From NCBI GenBank assembly GCA_017858255.1, contig JAFMBV010000009.1, positions 1-64,000 on the forward strand: a stretch of 64,000 nt of DNA. The letters are read 5' to 3'. Below are positions 16,095-24,427 of the stretch, one piece after another (position 1 is the stretch's first letter; each line of letters opens with the position of its first letter). Both the position numbers and the translations under genes were made by a program. Origin of the DNA: Bacteriovoracaceae bacterium. Its GTDB lineage: Bacteria; Bdellovibrionota; Bacteriovoracia; Bacteriovoracales; Bacteriovoracaceae. Under the pieces are notes generated by a model. It had not been told where the DNA came from and made no database searches. It saw only the letters and a list, made by a program, of their open reading frames with translations.

Positions 16095-16170
16095 GTAGGC
16101 AACAGGATGTAGCTTATAAAGTAGGCAGGAAGCCGAAAAGAAGGGGCCTTTGCAGGGGGCCCCTTTTTTT
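16095..16170 (+). ncRNA. Putative small RNA or terminated leader
   Basis: A stretch of about 76 bases between a TATAAT promoter and a strong intrinsic terminator contains no plausible protein gene. It has the seven-base word GTAGGCA twice (16096-16102 and 16121-16127) and a short GCTT/AAGC pairing. It does not match a small RNA or riboswitch consensus known to me. It may be an independent small RNA, or an attenuator leader for the nucleotidase gene at 16204. Confidence 0.45.
16141..16170 (+). terminator. Rho-independent terminator of the short transcript
   Basis: An 8-bp GC-rich stem (AAGGGGCC 16141-16148 with GGCCCCTT 16158-16165), a nine-base loop and a seven-T tract lie 34 bases before the nucleotidase start and point in the same direction. 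Confidence 0.85.
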
Positions 16171-16203
16171 ATTATTTTTAAGCAAGATTTTTGGTTTTAA
16201 ATA

Positions 16204-17808
16204 ATGATTAAAAAATTACTATTCTTATTTCTGCTACTTAATTCCAACCATAGTAAAGAGCTCACCATCCTTCATACGAATGATTTACATAGTTATTTTA
16301 AAGGTTCACTTGAAAAAAATGAGAGTGGAGTTTTACGTTCAGGTGGTTATGAATTATTAGGTCAATTAATAAATAATACAAAATCGAGTGAAAAAGAAAA
16401 GGGTCGTTTCGTTTTGCTTGTCGATGCAGGTGACTTTTATTCGGGAACTTTGTTCCATTCTATTGCCATGAGAGCAGACATACCACTATTTCCAGAATAT
16501 GAGTTTTTCAATACTCTTGACTACCACGCTATCACTCTTGGTAATCATGAATTTGATGGCAAGGATGATGGGTTTGCCTTATTAATGAAAAAGGTTAAAT
16601 TATTGGGCGCCAAAGTTCCAATTATCTCTACTAATTACAAAACTCTTAAAAGTAAAAAATATCCAATATTTAATTCAAAGATTATTACTTTAAAGAATGG
16701 TTTAGATGAATTGAAAGTGGGGGTTCTGGGTGCACTGGGGCCAGATGGATGTTCTGTAAGTACTGGAAGTCGGAATGAAAACTCTTTTGTTGGTTACAAA
16801 GATAAAGAAAGGCGTGAGAACTGGAGTGAGCTCATAGCTATACTCTCAAAGGAATCGTTAAAGTTAAAAAAAATGGGCTCCGAGGTTAATATTCTTTTAC
16901 TTCATGGTGGCGGTGAAGAGGATGAATTACTTGCTAAGAAGGTTCGCCAAATAGATTCGATTATCTCGGGTCACACGCATCAAGTTTACATCAAGGAGTT
17001 TGGACGTACCGTTGTTTCTCAAGCTGGTCATTATGGTAAGTATCTAGGTCGTATGCCTTTGGTCATTAGCAAAGAGGGAGTGACGCTTTCTAAGGAAGGT
17101 CCTTATCATATCAAGATTCAGGAAGGTAGTGACAAAAGTATTGCCATTGAAAATCGAATTAAAGTGTATGAAAGAATGACAAAAAAAATATTAGAGGAAG
17201 AGAAAATATATTTAAATGGGGTGAGAAAATTTGATAAGAATTATACGAAAACTACTATCCCGCCTGTTGGGACTTTTATTGCTGATAGAGTTTTAAAGGA
17301 AATAAAGAGGCGTAATAAGAACGTCGATATATATTTCTTACCAAATGGTCACATTAGAAACCCAATATTTAAGGATTACAATTATCAAGTAGATGATTTA
17401 TTTAATGTTCTTCCTCTTGGGTTTCATGAAGGTCATCACCTAGGATATAAAGTTGTTTCCTTTTACTTAAGTTATGGTGACTTGGTTTCTTTAGTTGATT
17501 TTTTAGATATCTATTCAAAATTTAATAAAAAGGCATTTCCATCTTATAGCTCCAATCTAAAATACAAGATTAGAGAATGGGGGATACCTTTTATTAATAG
17601 AGTTAAAGGGCTATCAATTGAGAAAAAACAAAAAAGCGACTTCATTAAAGTTGCTACAAACAGTTTTCTATTTAGCTATCTTGACCTGATTAAGAAAAAA
17701 ACCTTCGGAGTAATAAAAATTGTACCTCGTGGGGAAAATGGTGAACCAATAGAGAAACCAACCAATCTAGATTCAGAAGTCAGCTATTTCCTAAATAGTT
17801 TCAATTAG
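16204..17808 (+). CDS. 5'-nucleotidase/cyclic phosphodiesterase, UshA-like, exported
   Basis: A 534-residue secreted phosphoesterase. Residues 1-18 look like a signal peptide. The N-terminal metallophosphatase domain has all dimetal motifs: LHTNDLHSYF, VDAGDFYSGT, TLGNHEFDG, LLLHGG and SGHTHQVY. The C-terminal half fits the 5'-nucleotidase substrate domain (FNVLPLGFHEGHHLGY). Likely substrates are nucleotides or 2',3'-cyclic nucleotides in the periplasm or outside the cell, useful for salvaging nucleic acid breakdown products. Its 3' end overlaps the convergent scoB gene by eight bases. Confidence 0.88.
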   Translation: MIKKLLFLFLLLNSNHSKELTILHTNDLHSYFKGSLEKNESGVLRSGGYELLGQLINNTKSSEKEKGRFVLLVDAGDFYSGTLFHSIAMRADIPLFPEYEFFNTLDYHAITLGNHEFDGKDDGFALLMKKVKLLGAKVPIISTNYKTLKSKKYPIFNSKIITLKNGLDELKVGVLGALGPDGCSVSTGSRNENSFVGYKDKERRENWSELIAILSKESLKLKKMGSEVNILLLHGGGEEDELLAKKVRQIDSIISGHTHQVYIKEFGRTVVSQAGHYGKYLGRMPLVISKEGVTLSKEGPYHIKIQEGSDKSIAIENRIKVYERMTKKILEEEKIYLNGVRKFDKNYTKTTIPPVGTFIADRVLKEIKRRNKNVDIYFLPNGHIRNPIFKDYNYQVDDLFNVLPLGFHEGHHLGYKVVSFYLSYGDLVSLVDFLDIYSKFNKKAFPSYSSNLKYKIREWGIPFINRVKGLSIEKKQKSDFIKVATNSFLFSYLDLIKKKTFGVIKIVPRGENGEPIEKPTNLDSEVSYFLNSFN

Positions 17809-18412
17809 GTAGTTTGCATTGAGCTTCAGTTACTCCAGGGGCCAGTGTTATTATCCTGAATTGTTTATTTTCTGGTCTAAAATGACCTAGGTTGGTAACG
17901 ATTTCATGAACGACAGACTTTCCTGTTAGTGGGAGATTTGTCTCTTTTAGTAATTTTGGTGCTCCAGACTTTGTGAAATGAGACATCATGATAACTACCT
18001 TTTTAGCGCCATTTACAAGGTCCATAGCACCACCCATGCCTGTTATTTTCTTTCCTGGTATCATCCAGTTGGCCAAATTTCCATAAACATCAACTTCCAT
18101 TGCCCCGAGGACACAATAGTCAATGTGTCCACCTCTTATCATCCCAAAAGACAGGGAAGAGTCAAAAAAACTAGCTCCCTTTTTAATGGATATAGTTTCT
18201 TTTCCGGCATTTATTAAGGTGGGGCTTACTGAATCTTTATTTGGTCTGCCCATTACGCCTAGAACCCCATTTTCAGAATGAATCATTATTGATTTTTCAT
18301 GCGGAATCTCTTGGGCTACTAAGCTAGGTAGTCCGATACCAAGGTTAACGCTGGAGAATTCAGGAAATAGTGAGGCAACATATTTTGCCATCTCTTCATT
18401 AGACCAGCTCAT
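17801..18412 (-). CDS. scoB: 3-oxoacid CoA-transferase subunit B
   Basis: The B subunit of a family I CoA-transferase, which moves CoA between succinyl-CoA and a 3-oxoacid such as acetoacetate. The catalytic glutamate is in IMIHSENGVLGV, the nucleotide-like loop is VNLGIGLPSLVA, and GGAMDLVNGAKKVVIMM is typical. The ATG at 18412 (203 residues) has GAGG a few bases upstream and is preferred over the TTG at 18424. It overlaps scoA by 14 bases and is the last gene of the six-gene operon. The true acid substrate may differ in this context. Confidence 0.9.
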   Translation of the reverse strand: MSWSNEEMAKYVASLFPEFSSVNLGIGLPSLVAQEIPHEKSIMIHSENGVLGVMGRPNKDSVSPTLINAGKETISIKKGASFFDSSLSFGMIRGGHIDYCVLGAMEVDVYGNLANWMIPGKKITGMGGAMDLVNGAKKVVIMMSHFTKSGAPKLLKETNLPLTGKSVVHEIVTNLGHFRPENKQFRIITLAPGVTEAQCKLPN

Positions 18413-19112
18413 TTTTACCCTCAACTTTCAAGAATTCAATATCATTCTTATAGTCTTTCCCTTGATATATTCGTTGAACAAAAAGCCCTGGTAGATGAAT
18501 ATCCTCTGGTTTGATATCCCCAACCTTTACAAGTTTTTCCACTTCAACAATTGTAGTTTTTGCGGCCATCGCCATTAGGGGAGAAAAGTTTCTAGCTGAT
18601 TCTTTAAACCAGAGGTTGCCATAATCATCGCCAATTTCTGCTTTTATAATTGCGTAATCGGCATGTAGGGCCTCTTCTAAGATGCATGGTCGATCAAAAT
18701 CTTTAGTTTCCTTACCTTCCGCGACTAATGTTCCGTGGCCTGTCGGTGTGTAGAAAGCACGAATACCCATTCCAGCAGCTCTTATTCTCTCTGAAAATGT
18801 ACCTTGAGGAATCAGTTCAATTTCGATTAGTTTATTTATTATTTGCTCTTCTAGATCTGGGTTTCCCCCTACGTAAGAGCAGTAGGCCTTAGATATCATA
18901 TGTTTTTTAAGCCAACTAACTAAACCTCTTCCACTATTTCCAATGTTATTTGAAATAACACTCAAATCTTTCAAATTAAGTTCAGATATAGCTTCAATAG
19001 AATTTTCAGGTATGCCACAAAGTCCAAAACCACCAGACATTATGTGGGAGCCATTTTTAATATCTTTTACTGCCTCTTTGGCATTATTAAAGACTTTAGG
19101 AGAGTTTTTCAT
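18399..19112 (-). CDS. scoA: 3-oxoacid CoA-transferase subunit A
   Basis: The 237-residue A subunit, with IMSGGFGLCGIPENSIEA near the N-terminus (CoA-binding glycine loop) and IRAAGMGIRAFYTPTGHGT in the middle. It is expected to form a heterotetramer with the B subunit encoded immediately downstream. It overlaps the upstream aminotransferase gene by 17 bases, so the CoA-transferase is part of the same pathway unit and would activate, or recover CoA from, a keto or oxo acid produced there. Confidence 0.9.
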   Translation of the reverse strand: MKNSPKVFNNAKEAVKDIKNGSHIMSGGFGLCGIPENSIEAISELNLKDLSVISNNIGNSGRGLVSWLKKHMISKAYCSYVGGNPDLEEQIINKLIEIELIPQGTFSERIRAAGMGIRAFYTPTGHGTLVAEGKETKDFDRPCILEEALHADYAIIKAEIGDDYGNLWFKESARNFSPLMAMAAKTTIVEVEKLVKVGDIKPEDIHLPGLFVQRIYQGKDYKNDIEFLKVEGKNELV

Positions 19113-20286
19113 TTAATAATAATCCTACTTTATTTAGGCCTTTTTTTAAGGTACTTGAGCTCATCGTTAAATTAGGTGCAAGTATTAATCTTTGATTTTG
19201 AATTGAGGCGTATATCCCATTATCGATTAAGTCTTTAGTAACTAGTTTATCATTTACTTCTACAGCTCCTAGCAGGCCAATTGATCTGGATACTATCCCT
19301 TTATCTTTTAAAAGTTCAAAGAAATTAGCAAAAGACTCTATGTTTTTATATAATTGAGTTTTAAATTTATCTTCTTCTGTTAGGTCCAATACTGCTTTCA
19401 ATGCTGCTAGTCCTAATGGATGTCCATAGTTTGTAAGTCCACAGGAAAGAATATGCTTATCATAATAGTTTGATAGCTTTTGGGAGACAAGGACTACGCC
19501 TAGTGGGAAGTAGCCACCTGTTAATGCTTTTGCGGCCACAATTAGGTCTGGTTTTAGAAATGGATAGTTCTGGAAACCGAAGAAGGGTCCTGTCCTGTGA
19601 CCGGCGCATACAACCTCATCGAGAATCAACAAAATTTTATGCTTCTTTAAAATTCTATTTAGTGCTTTATACCATTTCTGAGTAGGTATAAAAACTCCAT
19701 TTCCACCAGTAATAGTTTCTAAGCAAATTGCAGCGATTTTATCTGTACCTATTGAAACGATTAAAGCATCTAGCTTTTCACCATTCGGATCATCTTGTGG
19801 ATTGGGTATAGTTTTTGTCCACTGTTTTGGAAGTAGATGGTCTTTGTTTCTCCAATCTCCTGTAATGGAAAGTGCGCCCATAGTAGCACCATGGTAAGAA
19901 TTCTTTTGAGATAAAATAATTTTTCTTCCCGTGATTTGGCGGGCTATTTTTAATGCGTTCTCAATTCCTTCACTTCCACTTAAAGTAAAGAAACATTTAT
20001 ATTTTGAACCTGTCTTTTCTATTAACCTTGTTGATACTTCTTGTTTTAAGTGAAAGGTTTGTTTTGGAGAAGCTAGCGAGAATTCACCCATCTGCTTTTT
20101 TATCGCATTTAAGATTTTAGAATTTTTTAGTCCAAATGATGCTTGGTAACTAATGGACGATAGATTTAGCCACTTGTTATTTTTTTCAAAAAAGTAATCG
20201 TTGCTGACCCTCTCTAACGGAATAGTTAAGGCCTCATTTTGTGAGGTCCAAGTTATAAAATAGGGAAGGGACTTATCTTCTTTCAT
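19096..20286 (-). CDS. Class III PLP-dependent aminotransferase
   Basis: A complete 396-residue fold-type I aminotransferase. FTLSGSEGIENALKIAR binds the cofactor phosphate, SYHGATMGALS follows, LILDEVVCAGHRTGPFFG holds the cofactor-ring aspartate, and the Schiff-base lysine is in VAAKALTGGYFPLG. Class III enzymes act on omega- or beta-amino groups (GABA, beta-alanine, acetylornithine, 3-aminobutyryl-CoA) and on adenosylmethionine/DAPA; the substrate cannot be read from sequence. The adjacent CoA-transferase makes a beta-amino or omega-amino acid substrate plausible. Overlaps on both sides show an operon. Confidence 0.88.
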   Translation of the reverse strand: MKEDKSLPYFITWTSQNEALTIPLERVSNDYFFEKNNKWLNLSSISYQASFGLKNSKILNAIKKQMGEFSLASPKQTFHLKQEVSTRLIEKTGSKYKCFFTLSGSEGIENALKIARQITGRKIILSQKNSYHGATMGALSITGDWRNKDHLLPKQWTKTIPNPQDDPNGEKLDALIVSIGTDKIAAICLETITGGNGVFIPTQKWYKALNRILKKHKILLILDEVVCAGHRTGPFFGFQNYPFLKPDLIVAAKALTGGYFPLGVVLVSQKLSNYYDKHILSCGLTNYGHPLGLAALKAVLDLTEEDKFKTQLYKNIESFANFFELLKDKGIVSRSIGLLGAVEVNDKLVTKDLIDNGIYASIQNQRLILAPNLTMSSSTLKKGLNKVGLLLNEKLS

Positions 20287-21329
20287 GACAACTTAATCTT
20301 TATTTCTTTATAAGTAGAATCTTCCTTTGGGCAGCCTCTCCAAAAGAAAAAGTCTTTTGTTTCGTGGTTAAATACACCACCTCCACAAGTAATAGATGGA
20401 TCCTGGGCCCCTGATTGAAAATGACCGCATATGGACTTAGGGTATCCTTCGTGACTTTGAAGTAACTCTATCAACTCCATCTCTGTATTAATTTTTGGAA
20501 CTGCTGATTCAAGTAACTTAAACCTTTCTTTGCTCGTTGAATTAACAGACAATTTCTCTTCTATTTCGATGAGCCCTGCAGTTAAACAGTGGTTTGTATG
20601 AAAGATTGTTCCTTTATTTTTGAATTCACTGGCAGTTTCATTTCTGGTAGGACTTATTTCTTGATGCCTTGAACCTAAAAGGTCGCTAAAAAGATAATTA
20701 TGGGCACCTGTAAATGAAGTGCTCTTTGCCAGAATCATTACTTCTTCTACATTTTTCTTTTGAAGCGATTTTCTAACAAATGCTGGCCATACTATTCCCG
20801 GTTTCGCATCAGTTGTGTTCATATTATTTACACCGACGAAAAGCGAGTCCTTGTTAGCCCCCATCATGCCTAAGCAACCGACAAGTGAGAAGACAGTCCA
20901 TTTACCAGGGTTTTCAATAATGCATACGTAGTTCTTAGCTGTTGAGTGCATGTCCCACGTCTGACCGGATAATCTTTGTTCTGTATTTACACCTATCGTA
21001 CTGCAGCCTTCTTCTGGTAAATTGATGTCCCTGAAATCAGTATAGTTATTTATTATGATGATATCCTCTATAGGACATCCTGATCCGTCTGATATACCAC
21101 GTAATTCTTCAGACAATTCGTTATCAAAAGCTTTTGTTTCGTTAAACTGGTCTTGCGCTAAAGAATTTATATTTTCTTTAAGATGAGGGGACCTTTGAAT
21201 CAGAAGACCTCTTCTTATTTGAGATAGTTCTGCTATTGCCTGTGAAAACTCTCGGCCATGATTGAATCCATTTTTGTATGATGAAAGTGTCTCATTAAAA
21301 ATAATGTGTGGAAATTCTACATCAATCAT
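20283..21329 (-). CDS. C45-family Ntn hydrolase (acyl-CoA:6-APA acyltransferase-like)
   Basis: This 348-residue protein resembles peptidase family C45, autoprocessing N-terminal nucleophile amidohydrolases that include isopenicillin N acyltransferase and insect beta-alanyl-dopamine hydrolase. The probable nucleophile is the cysteine in EEGCSTIGV (about residue 108), preceded by the NNYTDFRD segment; WDMHSTAKNY follows. Self-cleavage before this cysteine would give the active enzyme. The expected reaction is hydrolysis or acyl transfer at an amide. It overlaps the genes on both sides by four bases. No signal peptide is visible. Confidence 0.78.
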   Translation of the reverse strand: MIDVEFPHIIFNETLSSYKNGFNHGREFSQAIAELSQIRRGLLIQRSPHLKENINSLAQDQFNETKAFDNELSEELRGISDGSGCPIEDIIIINNYTDFRDINLPEEGCSTIGVNTEQRLSGQTWDMHSTAKNYVCIIENPGKWTVFSLVGCLGMMGANKDSLFVGVNNMNTTDAKPGIVWPAFVRKSLQKKNVEEVMILAKSTSFTGAHNYLFSDLLGSRHQEISPTRNETASEFKNKGTIFHTNHCLTAGLIEIEEKLSVNSTSKERFKLLESAVPKINTEMELIELLQSHEGYPKSICGHFQSGAQDPSITCGGGVFNHETKDFFFWRGCPKEDSTYKEIKIKLS

Positions 21330-24300
21330 TTGGCCTCTAGGTAGCTTTTCATTGCACAGTAGCTTGGATCAATTAAATGACCATCTATTGTTTTTCTAAA
21401 CTTATGTCTTAAAGAATATGGTACGGGTCCAACGGTGATTCCACGGCCGTTAATGATTGTGTGGCATAGACTTGGAAAATTCTCTAATTCTTCAATTATC
21501 TTTAAATGAAAGTCATGTCTTGTTTTGAGATAATCCGCTTTATTCTCTATGATCTTCTTCGCCCCGAGGTGATAGGAGGCAAATGCATGCTCATCTCCAT
21601 CCCACGTGGATATCATCATCAGTGGTTTAGAGACAAATAAAGCTTCTTTTAAGAATACAATTCCAGCTTGGCCACCAAGGAAAGAAAAACCAGCATCTGG
21701 AGTGATACTTTTGTCATTTGAGGCGAAGTAGAAGTCTTCACTGTAAGTGTATTGCTGAGAAGCTGTCTCATTATAAATAAGGGGAACATTGAACTGGTTT
21801 GCTAAAGCCTTTAGCTCTACCAAAAAGCTTAGAGGTGTTTTTTCATAGGTATTTTGAAGAATAGGCTCTAACCATATTGAGTTTATTTCGTTTTTTTCAA
21901 GTAGCATTTTCACGCTTTCGATTACTTCTTTAGAGTTTTCTTCATTAGGCCTTTGAAGTTTGATAGTTGGAAAGTAGGTGTGCTCTTCGTCCCCTGATAA
22001 AGATCTGCTTAAAAAACTACCAGAGCCAAAGAAATGACCATCAAATGTTAGTAATTTGCTTTCGGAATTAAATTTTTGGGAATTATAAATTATTGATTTA
22101 AATACTTTATCAACACATTCAGACTGACCAGAAGTCGTGTAGCCATGTTGAAGTTCTAAAGGTGCTAGTTCAAGTATAAATTTAACATGGGTTAAAAACT
22201 GTTCACTAACAAAATTGGACAGGCAAACTTTATTTGTTAAGTATGGTAATTGAGTTTTTATATAATTGAGGTCGATATCTGGACCATCAATTGATGAGTT
22301 TATTCTATTTCCAAGATTGGGTTCTTTTTGTTCCCATTCTAGAGGTGTCTCATAATAAATTACATCCCTATATTTTTCGAAATCTGGATAATCTTCTCTC
22401 AAGTGAATTTGCTCATAACTACCTAGAGAGAGGTTTATGTTAAGCATCTTTGCAGCGAGTTTATCTCTATTTCGACCCTTTATAGATTTATAATTACGGT
22501 TAATAGAAATATAGGAAAGTGCATATTTTAAGAACCTACCTAGTCCTAGGTTTTGGTGCTTTTCTCTTACCGTAGCATCAATCATGTAAAGGCATAATGG
22601 ATTGATAAAATCTGGATCTTGGCGAATACCTCTTTCAAGAGGGTGGTCCTCAAGACTGCTGGAAAATACGATAGCAGATAATTTTTCGCCATCGTGCATA
22701 CCAAGGCATATCCCATGATTTGAATTGGCACATATTCTAAACCTCTCTATTGAAGTTTGTCTGGTAGGTTCGTAAATCTCTTTTTGCATCTCTTCAATAT
22801 CGTCTTTGTATATATCGAAGTTCTCTTTATTAATGACGATAAGGTTCTGAGTTTTCTTTCCAATTTTATAATGTTTTTCAAAAAGGTTTTTTATATTTGC
22901 TATGCTCTCTGTTTCGTTGGTAGATAACCCATTAAGTCTATTTAGTCTTGCTTCAAGAATGAGATGTTGCCAAGCTTCGGTTTTGTTTATTCCTCTTGCA
23001 TTTGTAATCACCTTACCGGAAAAAGGTTCATTTTTATCGTTGAATATAAACTCGCCGATAGCTGTTAAACGCTCAAAAAGAAAATCGATGTCTTTATTTG
23101 AATAACTTGTATTTAATCTGAATCTGAGCGTTTTTTCACCTGCAGGGTAGTAAAGTAGGCCATGCTTAAACCTTTCACTTATAAACTTCATTGCGATTTC
23201 ACTCTTATCTAGATCGAAGGCAAAACTAAGCCCCATGGCCCTCGGCCGAGTGATGTTAGGAGAAAATATTTCTTGGAATTCTTTTAACTTTTTTGCAGAA
23301 TATTCTTCAATTTCTTGAATTTTCAATTTCGACTGGTCTAGCGCTAATCCATGATAATAGCCCCTTATTAGTGAAGCTGCTTGGAACTGTTCTCTACGTT
23401 CAAGAGAGTCCTTTCTTAATTCGTGTGGGCTGAGAACAAGACCTACCTGTGCTTTCTTTGCACAAATTAAGTAGTCGGGCATTAGTTGCTCATCATTTTG
23501 GTCCCTTAGACAAAATTGTCTATGCCAGAAAAAATCACGTCCTAAATGGAAACCTGTTTGCACTTCATCGTGAATTACAGCAACGTTGAATGATCTTGCC
23601 ATAAGAAGTAGTGCCGTGTGAAAACGATCTGTTGAATAACGATCGCCGCCTTCACACTGCATTGGCTCGACGATGATAGAGAATATATCCCCAACTTCAA
23701 GTTTCTTCTTTATTTTTAAAAGACAATCAATTTCCTTAACAAGCATTTCATCTTTTGGCCAATCCTTTGGTAGTACATGATTTTTGGCCGGTGAATTATC
23801 CCAAACTTCTCTCCAGTTTTTGGGATATTCTTGGTGAATTTCAGAACCTGGTAGTTCTGGGTAATCTGTATATTCGGTTTCAAAACCTTTCCATTGAAAT
23901 GGCTCTCTTTTTGATTTATTCCATGTAGAAAATAAACTTACTAACATTCTTCCATGAAAACTACCTTCAAAGGCCAATACCTTCTTGGCACTTTTGTTGA
24001 TACGTCGTTTAAAGGCATAGCCAAGAGCGATCTCATTACTTTCAGCTCCGCTATTACAAACTGTCATATCTAAATGTTTCCACCCCGTTTTTCTGAGTAG
24101 AAATGAATGGAATACATTTTTAACTTTAATAAAATTAGGATCGCTTAAGTCATTAGTCCAACTTGCCATATGATGAGCAGTACCCATAAATACGCTTGGG
24201 CTAAAACCGAGTCCCAATGTTGCAATTTGGCTAGCAGCATCCATTATGTAATGGGTCTCATTTGTGCCAGTCTCTATCCCCATGAAAGGACCATGGTTGT

Positions 24301-24418
24301 TTGTGAGCTCTGTAAGGTAAGCTTTCTTTTCGGCAGGAATTAGACCGTCTTTATAAAATTTTGATAGCTTTTCCTCTGCATACTTTTGATCGTTATCATT
24401 TATAAGTGTAATTTCCAT
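21326..24418 (-). CDS. Fusion: class III aminotransferase - GNAT - pseudo-aminotransferase
   Basis: A 1030-residue protein in three parts. Residues about 1-460 are a class III aminotransferase resembling L-lysine 6-transaminase: VCNSGAESNEIALGYAF, SFHGRMLVS, IHDEVQTGF (residues 282-290) and the lysine motif ICAKKAQVG (318-326). Residues about 530-690 are a GNAT acetyltransferase with DATVREKHQNLGLGRFL. Residues about 710-1030 again resemble an aminotransferase (TSGQSECVDKVF, GHFFGSGSF), but TPDAGFSFLGGQAG (906-919) lacks the Schiff-base lysine and NETASQQ replaces DEVQTG, so this part is probably inactive. Only ten bases separate it from ddl. Confidence 0.82.
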   Translation of the reverse strand: MEITLINDNDQKYAEEKLSKFYKDGLIPAEKKAYLTELTNNHGPFMGIETGTNETHYIMDAASQIATLGLGFSPSVFMGTAHHMASWTNDLSDPNFIKVKNVFHSFLLRKTGWKHLDMTVCNSGAESNEIALGYAFKRRINKSAKKVLAFEGSFHGRMLVSLFSTWNKSKREPFQWKGFETEYTDYPELPGSEIHQEYPKNWREVWDNSPAKNHVLPKDWPKDEMLVKEIDCLLKIKKKLEVGDIFSIIVEPMQCEGGDRYSTDRFHTALLLMARSFNVAVIHDEVQTGFHLGRDFFWHRQFCLRDQNDEQLMPDYLICAKKAQVGLVLSPHELRKDSLERREQFQAASLIRGYYHGLALDQSKLKIQEIEEYSAKKLKEFQEIFSPNITRPRAMGLSFAFDLDKSEIAMKFISERFKHGLLYYPAGEKTLRFRLNTSYSNKDIDFLFERLTAIGEFIFNDKNEPFSGKVITNARGINKTEAWQHLILEARLNRLNGLSTNETESIANIKNLFEKHYKIGKKTQNLIVINKENFDIYKDDIEEMQKEIYEPTRQTSIERFRICANSNHGICLGMHDGEKLSAIVFSSSLEDHPLERGIRQDPDFINPLCLYMIDATVREKHQNLGLGRFLKYALSYISINRNYKSIKGRNRDKLAAKMLNINLSLGSYEQIHLREDYPDFEKYRDVIYYETPLEWEQKEPNLGNRINSSIDGPDIDLNYIKTQLPYLTNKVCLSNFVSEQFLTHVKFILELAPLELQHGYTTSGQSECVDKVFKSIIYNSQKFNSESKLLTFDGHFFGSGSFLSRSLSGDEEHTYFPTIKLQRPNEENSKEVIESVKMLLEKNEINSIWLEPILQNTYEKTPLSFLVELKALANQFNVPLIYNETASQQYTYSEDFYFASNDKSITPDAGFSFLGGQAGIVFLKEALFVSKPLMMISTWDGDEHAFASYHLGAKKIIENKADYLKTRHDFHLKIIEELENFPSLCHTIINGRGITVGPVPYSLRHKFRKTIDGHLIDPSYCAMKSYLEAK

Positions 24419-24427
24419 TTTTTATCC

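Noticed and set aside
16095-16170. Known c-di-GMP (GEMM) or 6S RNA
   Set aside because: The sequence lacks the GEMM core and the long rod with bubble of 6S RNA, so only an unnamed small RNA is proposed.
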